Assembly (NCBI GenBank): GCA_030428615.1 | Contig: JAUIDN010000015.1 | Location: 1 to 64,000 of the forward strand | Length of the DNA: 64,000 bases | Direction: 5' to 3' | Source of the DNA: Alphaproteobacteria bacterium | GTDB lineage: Bacteria; Pseudomonadota; Alphaproteobacteria; Sphingomonadales; Emcibacteraceae | Shown: positions 1 through 8,214 of the stretch, piece after piece | How the letters are laid out: each line of letters begins with the position of its first letter | How positions within the stretch are numbered: position 1 is the stretch's first letter | Program-made: the position numbers and the translations under genes | The notes under the pieces: model-generated | Seen by the model: the letters and a program-made list of their open reading frames with translations, nothing else | What the model was told of the DNA's origin: nothing | The model's database searches: none

Positions 1-2759
1 GCAAACATGCCGTTTTCCATATGACTGATATACTGACTGCGCAGGCTTTCAAGTCCTGCTGTGTTTTCATCCAGTGCCAGGGCAACCGCTATACGCAGGA
101 CCTGTTTACGCTCATCATTGGTAAGCTCCATGCTATCCTGCCAGCGCTGACCAAGCCGCTGATAACCATGGCTTACAACGCGCTCCCAGTCCTCGCTATT
201 CCAGTAGATATCTGACCTCAAATTCTCGGCCACTTCGTTATTGACGCCTTCCAGCATCACTTCCGCTTCTTCATTTTGACCAAGTTCAACGAGTGCGCGG
301 ATTTCAATCATGCGCCGCTCAAATTCAATATCCTCGGGGACTTGAGATTGTCTTGTAGAGCGCAGTATTTGCAATGCTTTATCCGGTTCCTTATTCATCA
401 CATAAATTTTGGCAAGATCACTTGCGATGTCTGCCCGGGCAACACCTTGCAACCTGTATTCAACCTGATATTCCAGTAATTCGGCGGCATCATCCAAAAG
501 ATCAACAGTCACCATCCTGCTCGCCAGATTTCTGGACATCGTATCGCCATCCGTTCCAAGCGGCGTTAGTTCACGAAATTCGAGAAAGAGCGCCATTGCC
601 TTCAAAGGCGCCATACTGTCCGCGCCGCCGTTTAAAAACAGGTCATTGTAAATATTCGACATTTGCCGCGTAAGGTCACTTGTTTTTGGCGATCTGGGGA
701 AATAAGTTGCCGCTTGCCGAAGCGTCGCAAGCCCTTCGCGATATTCGTGCTCATCAACGTAAAGCTGGCCAAGCTGTTTTAATAAATCCAGTTCGAAATC
801 ATCCCCCCGCCATGCAAAGCGTAATTTTTCCAGTTCGTCAATTGCCTGCATCTCATCAATCTCGCCAAGTCGAATTTGTTGATTCACTCGCGCCACTTTT
901 GCAAGCGCAGCGGGATAGCGCACACCAGCCGTTATCACCTTTTCATATTGCTCCGCCGCAAGCACCTCGTCACCATACTGCTCTGCCATTCTGCCGCGCC
1001 AGTAATCCAGTTCAATGAGTTGTTTCGCGTTGAGGACCAGATTACTCATGCCATTAATCTGGTTATTCATATATTCTATGTTGCCGAGTGCACTCCCCGC
1101 CCGCAGAGAAGAAAATAAAAATTCTGCCCTGTCATCATTGGTTTGTAGTGAAAGAACATCAACCCCGAGATTAAAATCATCCATTGCTTTTTGATGCTCG
1201 CCCTTTGCTTCATAGGCGAGAGAGCGCCATAAAAGCGCATCCAGTTCGGCAACGAGTGTTTTGTGCGTCAACAGATCAATTGCTTCGTCAAATCGACGCA
1301 ATTTGATATTAGCGACCGCCGATACCGCTCTAAAGGACGGGTTTTCAACCAGACCCGGTTCACTTTCCGCCATTAACTGAAGAATCCCAAATGCTTCTGC
1401 GGCGTTGCTATTGGCTAGATCAAAAGTTGCCAGATTCCATCTTGCCTCGTTGCGATCACCTTCTGTTGTGGTGGAAAGCTGATACAGCAGTTCCTGTCTA
1501 TTTTTCAAATACCCCTCTTCCGGCAACGGGCCAGTTTGCCACTTGGCGAAATCCAGCAACAACTGCGGCGCCGACATTTCCGTACCGTCCTTAGCTGCCG
1601 GTAGTGCCTCCCGCAGGATAGGAACACTGCTTTTTGAAACCGCTAGCCCGTTCTGCCCGGAAACCGAAACACCCGTTTCATGTCTGGTTACAAATATATC
1701 ATCCGCTATCAGTTGAAGCGCGATACCCTGCGCGGATTTTAATATGTTAAATTCGGTATAATTGTTCTGTTCCGCCACCCCCTGTGATGATTGACCAGCC
1801 GTCACAATAGTAAGGTTATCGCCAATATACGGGTCCTGCACATTGATCACATTTCCAAGTTCATTGGCCATAAGAAATATATTTTCACCGACGCTGCTTA
1901 TGCTTTGATGACCTATCTCGATCGGCAATTGTGGTACAGCAACATTTGACCTTAAGGAGAGCTGCCAACCATTTGTCATTTTAATCATACGGGCGTTTTG
2001 ATTGGGGTCGATGGCGTATGTAAGGACCGTCTGGCTTTTTTCGTCAAGTTGTGAGGCAGACATCAGGCGATCGTTAAATACGCCACCGAGTTCGTTATGA
2101 TTTGCCACCGTATATTTGTCGAATACAACCCATAAAGTACCGGCCCGAATAAACGCCGATGCTTTTACATCTACGTCCCAGATGTAATCTATTGTAAAAA
2201 CATCATTGTTTGACCGTCCCTGTATCGTCAGGTCGCCATCTGTTTCTGCACGGGAAGCCATAATTTGCGGCTGTGGTGTATCGGAATCGGTATCTGCCAC
2301 TTCTTCTGGTGCAGTTTCTTCAACAACATCCTCAGCATCATTCGCCACCACATTTTCTGTTGGTTGGGCCCCTTCCCCGACCATCAAATCAACCACTACT
2401 TTTGTACCTGACCTAAAATGGCGGACACGTCCTGGGCGCGTCGCATCAAAAGTGACCTTTAGATTCCCGCCTTCTTCAACATAGACCGGATTGGATAAAT
2501 AAGCTGGATCATTCGATCTTACTGCAGAAAAATCAGGAATAGCGTTCGCTGAAAATGTAATTTCCAACTTGTCACCTGCTAATTCAGCCACATAGGCAAC
2601 ATTTCGTGGCCAATCAAACACAACCCGGCTGTAGGTCGGATGATCGCCTGAGCGCACCGTAATTGCCTGCTGCGCGAAAGCAGTCGACGCGCAAAAGGAA
2701 ATGAGAGCGATCGCTATGGCCAGAACATATTCTGATATGGAAATTTTTACGCTCATCAT
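1..2759 (-). CDS. Large exported protein of the flagellar motor operon, partial (C-terminus beyond the left edge)
   Basis: Absent from the ORF track because it has no stop in the window. Reverse-complement reading from ATG 2759 (second ATG 2756) stays open to base 3, at least 919 codons. The N-terminus is a signal peptide (hydrophobic stretch ending near STAFAQQ) followed by a beta-rich segment (ITVRSGDHPTYSRVVFDW), an acidic Glu/Asp/Val-rich linker near residue 130-165, then a long region whose visible parts look alpha-helical and repeat-like, compatible with tetratricopeptide repeats. It starts 7 bp after the pomB-like stop, so it is the next gene of that operon. Large exported TPR proteins next to MotB-type genes occur in alphaproteobacteria; a role in motor or stator assembly is inference. 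The plus-strand ORFs listed across this stretch are shadows. Confidence 0.75.
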   Translation of the reverse strand, partial: MMSVKISISEYVLAIAIALISFCASTAFAQQAITVRSGDHPTYSRVVFDWPRNVAYVAELAGDKLEITFSANAIPDFSAVRSNDPAYLSNPVYVEEGGNLKVTFDATRPGRVRHFRSGTKVVVDLMVGEGAQPTENVVANDAEDVVEETAPEEVADTDSDTPQPQIMASRAETDGDLTIQGRSNNDVFTIDYIWDVDVKASAFIRAGTLWVVFDKYTVANHNELGGVFNDRLMSASQLDEKSQTVLTYAIDPNQNARMIKMTNGWQLSLRSNVAVPQLPIEIGHQSISSVGENIFLMANELGNVINVQDPYIGDNLTIVTAGQSSQGVAEQNNYTEFNILKSAQGIALQLIADDIFVTRHETGVSVSGQNGLAVSKSSVPILREALPAAKDGTEMSAPQLLLDFAKWQTGPLPEEGYLKNRQELLYQLSTTTEGDRNEARWNLATFDLANSNAAEAFGILQLMAESEPGLVENPSFRAVSAVANIKLRRFDEAIDLLTHKTLVAELDALLWRSLAYEAKGEHQKAMDDFNLGVDVLSLQTNDDRAEFLFSSLRAGSALGNIEYMNNQINGMSNLVLNAKQLIELDYWRGRMAEQYGDEVLAAEQYEKVITAGVRYPAALAKVARVNQQIRLGEIDEMQAIDELEKLRFAWRGDDFELDLLKQLGQLYVDEHEYREGLATLRQAATYFPRSPKTSDLTRQMSNIYNDLFLNGGADSMAPLKAMALFLEFRELTPLGTDGDTMSRNLASRMVTVDLLDDAAELLEYQVEYRLQGVARADIASDLAKIYVMNKEPDKALQILRSTRQSQVPEDIEFERRMIEIRALVELGQNEEAEVMLEGVNNEVAENLRSDIYWNSEDWERVVSHGYQRLGQRWQDSMELTNDERKQVLRIAVALALDENTAGLESLRSQYISHMENGMF

Positions 2760-2765
2760 CAATAT

Positions 2766-3476
2766 TTATTCTTTTTTCTTCTGTAAGACAATTACATCAA
2801 CCCGCCTGGCCAAATGGTAGCGCTGATCCAGAGGAATACTGTCATCCAGATCACCAAAACGGGAGGATCCATTTCCGAATGCCTCTATTTTCCCTCTGTA
2901 TCCGCCGGATTTTATGAGCTTTGAAATTGATAATGCCCGCACAAGAGAAAGCTCCCAATTAGTAGGATAAAACCTACCGCTGATCGGCTCAAGGTCCGAA
3001 TGGCCGACCACCATGACTTCATTGTCTATCGACCTTAGCGCCTCTCCAAGCTCAAGCATCGCACTTCTCGCATCCGGAGCTAGTTCGGCCTGACCAAGTT
3101 CAAAAATTAGATCCGCAGGTAACGAGATCGCCAACCGGTCATCCAGAACTGTAACAGTACTTCTCGTTAAAATGGGATCGTGGGAAAGTTTTTCCTCAAA
3201 AATATTTTTCAGGTAATCAAGACTTAAAGCCGTTTCTTCGAAAACAAGGGCTTCATCTATTTTATTCCAATCAATATCCTGTATCATCGCCCTTTCGGGG
3301 TTTAGGTTTTCACTTAACGACGTTATCATCGCCTGCCACTGCTGAACCTGAACCGAACTCATGGAAAACATAAGCACAAAAAAAGTAAGAAGAAGAGCCA
3401 GCAAATCAGCAAAGATAATCATCCAGCTGTTCGGGTCACTTTTTGTTTCTTCTACTAATGCTTCCTCTGCCATCAA
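2766..3476 (-). CDS. PomB/MotB-like flagellar stator protein
   Basis: A 236-residue inner-membrane protein with one N-terminal membrane helix (about 18-38) and a C-terminal OmpA-like peptidoglycan-binding domain (about 115-230; GHSDLEPISG is a typical motif). Asp24 in WMIIFADLLALLL matches the ion-binding Asp of MotB/PomB, and the WMxxFADL context resembles sodium-type PomB more than proton-type MotB. It overlaps the upstream MotB-like gene by 4 bp (ATGA), so the two are probably translated together. No motA/pomA is in the window, so the partner must be elsewhere. Assignment to the MotB/PomB family is firm; sodium use is inferred from the motif. Confidence 0.85.
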   Translation of the reverse strand: MMAEEALVEETKSDPNSWMIIFADLLALLLTFFVLMFSMSSVQVQQWQAMITSLSENLNPERAMIQDIDWNKIDEALVFEETALSLDYLKNIFEEKLSHDPILTRSTVTVLDDRLAISLPADLIFELGQAELAPDARSAMLELGEALRSIDNEVMVVGHSDLEPISGRFYPTNWELSLVRALSISKLIKSGGYRGKIEAFGNGSSRFGDLDDSIPLDQRYHLARRVDVIVLQKKKE

Positions 3477-4219
3477 AAATTCCTTCCCGGCATTGGAACG
3501 GATTGTTCACCCAGGCCACTGCGATCAGCATCTTGTAAATCCTGACGCGATGCCACCTCATCCCTAATAAAAAAAGAAATTTTCAATAGATCTTCCGGTC
3601 CCGGAAAAACGCCAATGGAGAGCTGATCTTCACGAACTCCCATCCCGGTTAGTTTCTGAATAATGGCGCCAGATCTCAAAATTTGTACATCATTCCAGTA
3701 TTGCGGTCCTGCCGGAAAATCATCCCCCGTATAAATAATATATTCTATTTCGCGGACGGTACCGAAACCTTCGTTATTCAAAAAATTTGCGAGTTGAACG
3801 AAAAATGCTTCCTGATCAGGTCGAAATTCACTGCTTTGCTCCTCATAAATGTTACTTTGTGCGAATTCGACCCGGATTGTATTTCCACCCTGTGACGGAA
3901 ATTTACCTTCAAACCCAATTAAAGATGCGAAAACGCCCTGAAGCTGCTCATAAAATTCATCATTTGGAAGCTGTGAGTTTTCTCCCTCCGTCACGTCAAT
4001 AAAATCCGCATCTGGCGCAAACGGGTTATCAAAAGCCCTTGTTACACTGTCCGTTGCCGATTTTACTTTGGTTTGTGATTGGTTTGAAATCGAATTCAAT
4101 ACCATGAAGAACGCTAAAATTATTAAATACAATGATACAAATAAGCTTGTAGTATCGCCCCCCGGTTTTTTTTCGCCCGGAGCGTTTTCGATAAAAGTAT
4201 GTTGCGTATCATGTGCCAT
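3473..4219 (-). CDS. MotB-like membrane protein lacking the ion-binding Asp
   Basis: 248 residues: a cytoplasmic N-terminus of about 22 residues, one membrane helix (LFVSLYLIILAFFMVLNSIS) and a periplasmic domain with a divergent OmpA/MotB-like C-terminus (about 120-235). The helix has no Asp at the stator ion-binding position, unlike its downstream neighbour. It probably pairs with the neighbour as a non-conducting subunit or helps anchor the motor to peptidoglycan; this is inference. Its last 4 bp overlap the start of the PomB-like gene. A TTAACCAT motif lies 12-19 bp upstream of the ATG. Confidence 0.7.
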   Translation of the reverse strand: MAHDTQHTFIENAPGEKKPGGDTTSLFVSLYLIILAFFMVLNSISNQSQTKVKSATDSVTRAFDNPFAPDADFIDVTEGENSQLPNDEFYEQLQGVFASLIGFEGKFPSQGGNTIRVEFAQSNIYEEQSSEFRPDQEAFFVQLANFLNNEGFGTVREIEYIIYTGDDFPAGPQYWNDVQILRSGAIIQKLTGMGVREDQLSIGVFPGPEDLLKISFFIRDEVASRQDLQDADRSGLGEQSVPMPGRNF

Positions 4220-4230
4220 TATTTAAAAAA

Positions 4231-4238
4231 TTAACCAT
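4231..4238 (+). promoter_or_regulatory. Candidate CtrA half-site (TTAACCAT)
   Basis: The plus strand reads TTAACCAT just upstream of the MotB-like gene start. The surrounding 12-mer ATTAACCATAAC recurs exactly, on the other strand, upstream of fliL. TTAACCAT is the known half-site for CtrA in many alphaproteobacteria. Binding here is inference; the site is very close to the start codon and in the opposite orientation to the other three. Confidence 0.35.
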
Positions 4239-4297
4239 AACTGTGACTAAATCTAATCTATACAAAGCTTTTAATTAATTCAATCACTTGTCACAGA

Positions 4298-4948
4298 CTA
4301 GAAATCATCAAACAAAGCATCTATTGCCGCCTGGTCCTGCGCCTCTTCTTCAAGTTGCGGACCATTTAGAAATTCTTCATTTGACATTGTTTCATAATCT
4401 TTGTCGGAATCGCCTTCACCTTCGGCTTTTTGATCAACATCATTGTCGCCGATTGCTTCAGCAAGTGCTGAAAGCTTGTCTTCAAGATGTGAGAGCGTTG
4501 TAACAACCTTTGTGATGCGCTGTCCTGTTATATCCTGAAATCCTGACGCTTCAAAAAGATTGGTTGATATCTCCACCAGCTTTTGAGAAACCTCTTCATC
4601 GCATTTTTCTGCCAATTCACCAATTTCATCCGCTGCATCCATAATTTTTTCAGCGGCTCCTTCCGTTTCCTGCACAATTGCTTCCAGTTCATTGGACGCT
4701 TCAGGAATTTTATTGGTGCTGTATTCTTTTGGCCTTAAGGCGGAAATCTCTGCTTTCGCCTGGTCAATATAGGAGAGGAGTTCTTTCAGTTCATCCTTTA
4801 GATGCAAACTATCAACAGGAACGTCACCATTAATGCTACTCATCACTTCCGAGACCACATTGGAAACATCTTCCAGTGAAATTCCACCTTCAAAGTTCTC
4901 TTTCACGTTCTCGATGCGATCTTCGATAGTCGCAATGTTATTGTGCAT
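4298..4948 (-). CDS. cheZ: CheZ-type CheY-P phosphatase
   Basis: 216 residues from ATG 4948, chosen because GGAG lies about 8 bp upstream; the track's 223-residue start has no such site. The protein is mostly helical, with the catalytic motif FQDITGQR (Asp139, Gln143) matching CheZ FQDLTGQ, and a short acidic C-terminal tail ending AAIDALFDDF, which resembles the CheY-binding tail. It should dephosphorylate CheY-type regulators at the motor. It sits between the fliL-fliM-motE operon and the MotB-like pair. A terminator-like hairpin ends just before its ribosome binding site, so expression may depend on read-through or on a promoter overlapping that hairpin. Confidence 0.85.
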   Translation of the reverse strand: MHNNIATIEDRIENVKENFEGGISLEDVSNVVSEVMSSINGDVPVDSLHLKDELKELLSYIDQAKAEISALRPKEYSTNKIPEASNELEAIVQETEGAAEKIMDAADEIGELAEKCDEEVSQKLVEISTNLFEASGFQDITGQRITKVVTTLSHLEDKLSALAEAIGDNDVDQKAEGEGDSDKDYETMSNEEFLNGPQLEEEAQDQAAIDALFDDF

Positions 4949-4958
4949 TATCACTCTC

Positions 4959-4989
4959 CAAAAAAACAAAATTGCACCCGGGAGGGTGC
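4959..4989 (-). terminator. Terminator-like hairpin in the cheZ leader
   Basis: Read on the minus strand, a perfect 6-bp stem (GCACCC/GGGTGC) with a 4-nt loop is followed at once by AATTTTGTTTTTTT and then the cheZ ribosome binding site GGAG. It lies about 100 bp after the motE stop. It can be the terminator of the fliL-motE operon or a leader attenuator of cheZ. Confidence 0.6.
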
Positions 4990-5088
4990 TAACTGACTAG
5001 AAAGATACGGAATATATATTAAAAAGCGGTTAAATAGTCGTGCCGGACCACGTTAAATTAACGGCCTTAGTAGATAATATATTGGCAC

Positions 5089-5742
5089 CTAACCTTCTAT
5101 ATTTGGTAATTTTTTTCGCGTCGCCAACTCAACCGTGATCTGGTTCGCATTTGCGGTATTCATTTTCGACAGAACTTCAGCCGCTTTTTTAGGCGTCATT
5201 TTTTCAATAATTGAGATCAAAATATCCATTTCCAACGTATTAAAAATACTCGCTGCGTCCTTTGGCTTCATAGCGGAATATGTTTTAACAAGGCTTTCAA
5301 TCTGCGCACGTTCCTGCTCATCATGCTGTTCAATCAGGGCTCTTATTTGTGCTTCAATACTTTTTAAACTTTCAATTTTTTTATCTATACCATTTTCCGT
5401 CGCTTTCAGAAGATTTTCACGAACAGCCATATCACGTTCACGTTGGTCAAGTTCCTCCCTTCTTTCAGCAAGCCTTTGTAGTAACTGGATTTCTTCACCG
5501 GTATAAGGGAGTCCACTTTGTTCAATGCCCGCGGGCGCTGAATCGGCAATGGCATTCTCAGCCTCATCCGCGATCATTTCAGATTCCTGCCCGGCTGCAC
5601 TTGCAATATCATTCAATCGTCTTGCGACAGAATCTGCCTGTTCATCAACTCCGAGGCCGACTGCAAAATCATATGATTTAAATCCAAAAACAACAACTAT
5701 TGCAATTATCATAAGGGGAAATATTTGAAGTTTTGATTTCAT
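5089..5742 (-). CDS. motE: MotE-like flagellar motor protein (MgtE_N domain)
   Basis: 217 residues: N-terminal membrane anchor/signal-anchor (about 5-25), a long charged coiled coil (about 70-145, ERREELDQRERDMAVRE), and a C-terminal MgtE intracellular-N-like helical domain (about 150-210, YSAMKPKDAASIFNTLE). MotE in rhizobia is a periplasmic chaperone for MotC stator partners; proteins of this architecture sit in alphaproteobacterial flagellar operons. The 4-bp ATGA overlap with the upstream DUF6468 gene shows translational coupling. The exact role here is inferred from family and context. Confidence 0.75.
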   Translation of the reverse strand: MKSKLQIFPLMIIAIVVVFGFKSYDFAVGLGVDEQADSVARRLNDIASAAGQESEMIADEAENAIADSAPAGIEQSGLPYTGEEIQLLQRLAERREELDQRERDMAVRENLLKATENGIDKKIESLKSIEAQIRALIEQHDEQERAQIESLVKTYSAMKPKDAASIFNTLEMDILISIIEKMTPKKAAEVLSKMNTANANQITVELATRKKLPNIEG

Positions 5743-6209
5743 CTGACGTTCCTTAAACTTTCTCTCAGGTCACCTGCACCTTCAACAGTGCTTTCTTCTT
5801 TGTCCAATTCAGAAAGTGAAATTCTATCACCCGAACTTTTTTGTTCTTTTACAACAGCCAGATTTTCTTCTGTAGCTGCTGAATTATTACCCGTTAATCC
5901 CTTTTCAATCCGATCAGCAAGGTTTGAGCCTGTCTGATTGATCATGTCAAGCTCATCGGCCATTTTCGCGGCTTCGTTCAATTTCTCCACGAGTTTTTTT
6001 TCTTCTTCAAAAACAATGTTCTTAAATTCGACAATTGATTTTTGAGCATGGCTTGTTGATGCGTTAAGCTGGTTAATAATATCTGCCATTTCCTGCTTAA
6101 TATTTCTAAATGCCTTAAGTCGCCTGTTCAGAATAATACAATAGACAATCATGACCAAAAGCATGACCAAAATCGCCAGATCAATTATATTATTAGCCGA
6201 ATAAATCAT
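5739..6209 (-). CDS. DUF6468 flagellar-operon membrane protein
   Basis: 156 residues with one N-terminal membrane helix (about 7-27) and a cytoplasmic region with coiled-coil character (about 30-105). It looks like the DUF6468 family that sits between fliM and motE in alphaproteobacterial flagellar operons. It overlaps fliM upstream and motE downstream by 4 bp each. Molecular function is unknown; a basal-body or stator-related accessory role is inference. Confidence 0.7.
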   Translation of the reverse strand: MIYSANNIIDLAILVMLLVMIVYCIILNRRLKAFRNIKQEMADIINQLNASTSHAQKSIVEFKNIVFEEEKKLVEKLNEAAKMADELDMINQTGSNLADRIEKGLTGNNSAATEENLAVVKEQKSSGDRISLSELDKEESTVEGAGDLRESLRNVR

Positions 6210-7303
6210 CCTATTCTTTCTTCTGTGGTTAAAATCCGTTCTACCCTGACCGCTTTATAGCGTCCGACCATTCCGGTTTTCCCTTTTAACATTGATACAC
6301 CGGAACACCTCACATCAATATCAGCATCCTGACCAACGTTAAGCATCAGTGTCTGCCCCACTTCAAATTCCATTACTTCACCAAGCGTCATTTTTTGTTC
6401 GTCAAGCACCGCATCCAGTTCAACGTCAGTCATCAGAATTTCATACGCAAGATGGGATTCCCAAATACTGTCGCGACCAAATTTTTCCCCCATATAGCGC
6501 TGTAATAGAAGTTCCCGAATAGGCTCAATCGTTGCATAGGGCAGAACCAGTTCCATTTTCCCACCCCTATCCGCCATATCTGCGCGCATTTTAATCAGAA
6601 GCGCAGCGTTGCTGGATTGAGCGATAGTGGCAAAACGCGGGTTTGTCTCCATTCGGTCAAGTTCAAATTTAACCGGACTTAGCGGCTCAAACGCTCCGCA
6701 GAGGTCGTTCAGCATGACATTTAACATTTCACCAACCAGGGTATGTTCAATAGTTGTGTAGGGTCGCCCTTCAATACGCATGGGAGCGTTGCCACGACGC
6801 CCACCAAGAAGCGCGTCAACAACCGAATAAATCATATTACTGTCGATGGTGATCAACCCGTGATTTTCCCACTCCTTCGCCTCAAATACGGCGAGCATCG
6901 CGGGCAACGGGATTGAATTCAGATAATCGCCAAACCTTATTGACGTCATACTGTCAATCGAAACCTCGAAATTATCCGAGGTAAAATTACGCAATGAAGT
7001 CGACATCATCCTTACATAACGATCAAAAATGATATCAAGCATAGGTAGACGCTCGTATGCAACCAGGCCACTGTTTATAAGTGCCTGAACACCGGTTTTG
7101 GTTCCTTCACCATCATCGTCGCCGTCAAATCCCAGAAGACTATCAATTTCACCCTGATCAAGCACGCGGTCAATGCCCATCGCCGCGGCCATATCATCTG
7201 ATTCCGGTCCTTCGTCGCCCCCGTCACCTTCGTCATCAGCTTCAGCCATCGCTGCCCATTCGGCAGCAACTGCATCATCATCAATTTCTTCTTCGTCTGA
7301 CAT
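6206..7303 (-). CDS. fliM: Flagellar switch protein FliM
   Basis: 365 residues. An acidic N-terminal extension (about 1-60) contains the typical LDQGEIDSLLGF segment of FliM, followed by the CheC-like middle domain (about 95-260) and the C-terminal SpoA/surface-presentation domain (about 280-360, EVGQTLMLNVGQDADIDVRC). FliM forms the C-ring, binds CheY-P and sets rotation direction. It follows fliL by 7 bp and overlaps the DUF6468 gene. The N-terminal acidic stretch is longer than in enterobacterial FliM. Confidence 0.95.
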   Translation of the reverse strand: MSDEEEIDDDAVAAEWAAMAEADDEGDGGDEGPESDDMAAAMGIDRVLDQGEIDSLLGFDGDDDGEGTKTGVQALINSGLVAYERLPMLDIIFDRYVRMMSTSLRNFTSDNFEVSIDSMTSIRFGDYLNSIPLPAMLAVFEAKEWENHGLITIDSNMIYSVVDALLGGRRGNAPMRIEGRPYTTIEHTLVGEMLNVMLNDLCGAFEPLSPVKFELDRMETNPRFATIAQSSNAALLIKMRADMADRGGKMELVLPYATIEPIRELLLQRYMGEKFGRDSIWESHLAYEILMTDVELDAVLDEQKMTLGEVMEFEVGQTLMLNVGQDADIDVRCSGVSMLKGKTGMVGRYKAVRVERILTTEERIG

Positions 7304-7310
7304 TAAAAGA

Positions 7311-7853
7311 TCATCCGTTGATCAGCATTTCTTTAAATAATACATCATTAACACGCGTGGGATAAATAGTTTCATTCACCCTGATTAACAATTCTTCCTT
7401 TAAACGGAACATTCCTGCAGAACCGTTTATATCTTCCAACCTTAACTCACGAAGGTAAACCTGAAAATTATCAATAATTCGCGGCAGGTTAACTTCAAGT
7501 TCCTCAAATGAGCTTTGTTTATCAACTTCAAGTGTTACCGAAAGTTTCAGATAGGCCGATTTACCACCCGCAGAGGTCAAATTTACAAGCATCGGTTCAA
7601 TATCATAGAACAACAGCTCTGTTACTTCCGCATTTTCATCCAGCGGCACCACCGGATTACCATGTTCGTCGAGCGCGACTTCCTCAGAGTGTTCTTCGCC
7701 GCCCATAAACATGTAGGCAGCCCCGCCCCCGACTAACAGCAACAATACGGGTACGATGATCAATATCATCTTCTTACCGCTAAATTTTTTCTTCTCTAAA
7801 CCTTCTTCAAGCTCAGCGTCGCTTGTTTCATCCTGATTTGCTTCATCACTCAT
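7311..7853 (-). CDS. fliL: Flagellar basal body-associated protein FliL
   Basis: 180 residues: a charged cytoplasmic N-terminus, one membrane helix (about 27-50, MILIIVPVLLLLVGGGAAY), and a periplasmic FliL domain (about 80-178) with the family pattern of a central strand-rich part and a C-terminal helix with REELLIRVNE-like sequence. FliL supports stator function at the basal body. It is the first gene of the minus-strand fliL-fliM-DUF6468-motE operon; a TTAACCAT motif lies about 100 bp upstream. Confidence 0.93.
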   Translation of the reverse strand: MSDEANQDETSDAELEEGLEKKKFSGKKMILIIVPVLLLLVGGGAAYMFMGGEEHSEEVALDEHGNPVVPLDENAEVTELLFYDIEPMLVNLTSAGGKSAYLKLSVTLEVDKQSSFEELEVNLPRIIDNFQVYLRELRLEDINGSAGMFRLKEELLIRVNETIYPTRVNDVLFKEMLING

Positions 7854-7949
7854 CGGTCAAATTTTTCCTGCCATATTTAAAATCTGTTTTTTCCCGTCCG
7901 ATGTTAATCCCGTAAAGTTAAGATTTCGTTAGTAATTTCAATTCCGGTT

Positions 7950-7957
7950 ATGGTTAA
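7950..7957 (-). promoter_or_regulatory. Candidate CtrA half-site upstream of fliL
   Basis: Minus strand reads ATTAACCATAAC about 97 bp upstream of the fliL ATG. The 12-mer is identical to the one at 4230-4241. CtrA controls early flagellar operons in Caulobacter and relatives; control here is inference. Confidence 0.45.
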
Positions 7958-8153
7958 TTTTTTATAATTACCATATCAAAGATGCAATAAGAAGAAAATA
8001 AAACACTGATATAGATTTCCTCTGTTTTTCCAGAGAAAAACATAAAACATTTATAGGCAAAATGGAAAAAAATGCTCGGCAAACTCTGCCATTTTTGTTC
8101 CCAATTCGACCTAAAAATTTTATAAACTATTGATAAATAAGAGTTTTGCATTT

Positions 8154-8171
8154 ATGGCACAGTTTATGCAT
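8154..8171 (+). promoter_or_regulatory. Sigma-54 promoter of flgF
   Basis: TGGCACAGTTTATGCA: GG (-24) and GC (-12) are separated by exactly 10 bp, and TGGCAC matches the -24 consensus. It ends about 44 bp upstream of the flgF ATG, as expected for class III/rod genes driven by RpoN with FlbD in alphaproteobacteria. Confidence 0.75.
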
Positions 8172-8214
8172 CTAGCTTGGCAGGAACAATCGAAATGGAC
8201 AGAAGGACCGTTAG

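Larger units (their letters stand above)
7854..8214. other. Divergent fliL/flgF intergenic region
   Basis: 361 bp without a gene. It holds a minus-oriented TTAACCAT motif (7950-7957), the flgF sigma-54 promoter (8154-8171) and a good flgF ribosome binding site (AGAAGGA near 8201). The 65-residue ORF at 7954-8151 is AT-rich, has no family look and overlaps these signals, so it is not taken as a gene. Confidence 0.7.

Noticed and set aside
21-2484. Plus-strand ORFs at the left edge
   Set aside because: They run antisense to a continuous minus-strand frame that has a signal peptide and reads as sensible protein.
7954-8151. 65-residue minus-strand ORF in the fliL/flgF intergenic region
   Set aside because: AT-rich, Phe/Tyr-heavy, no recognisable fold, and overlaps regulatory signals.
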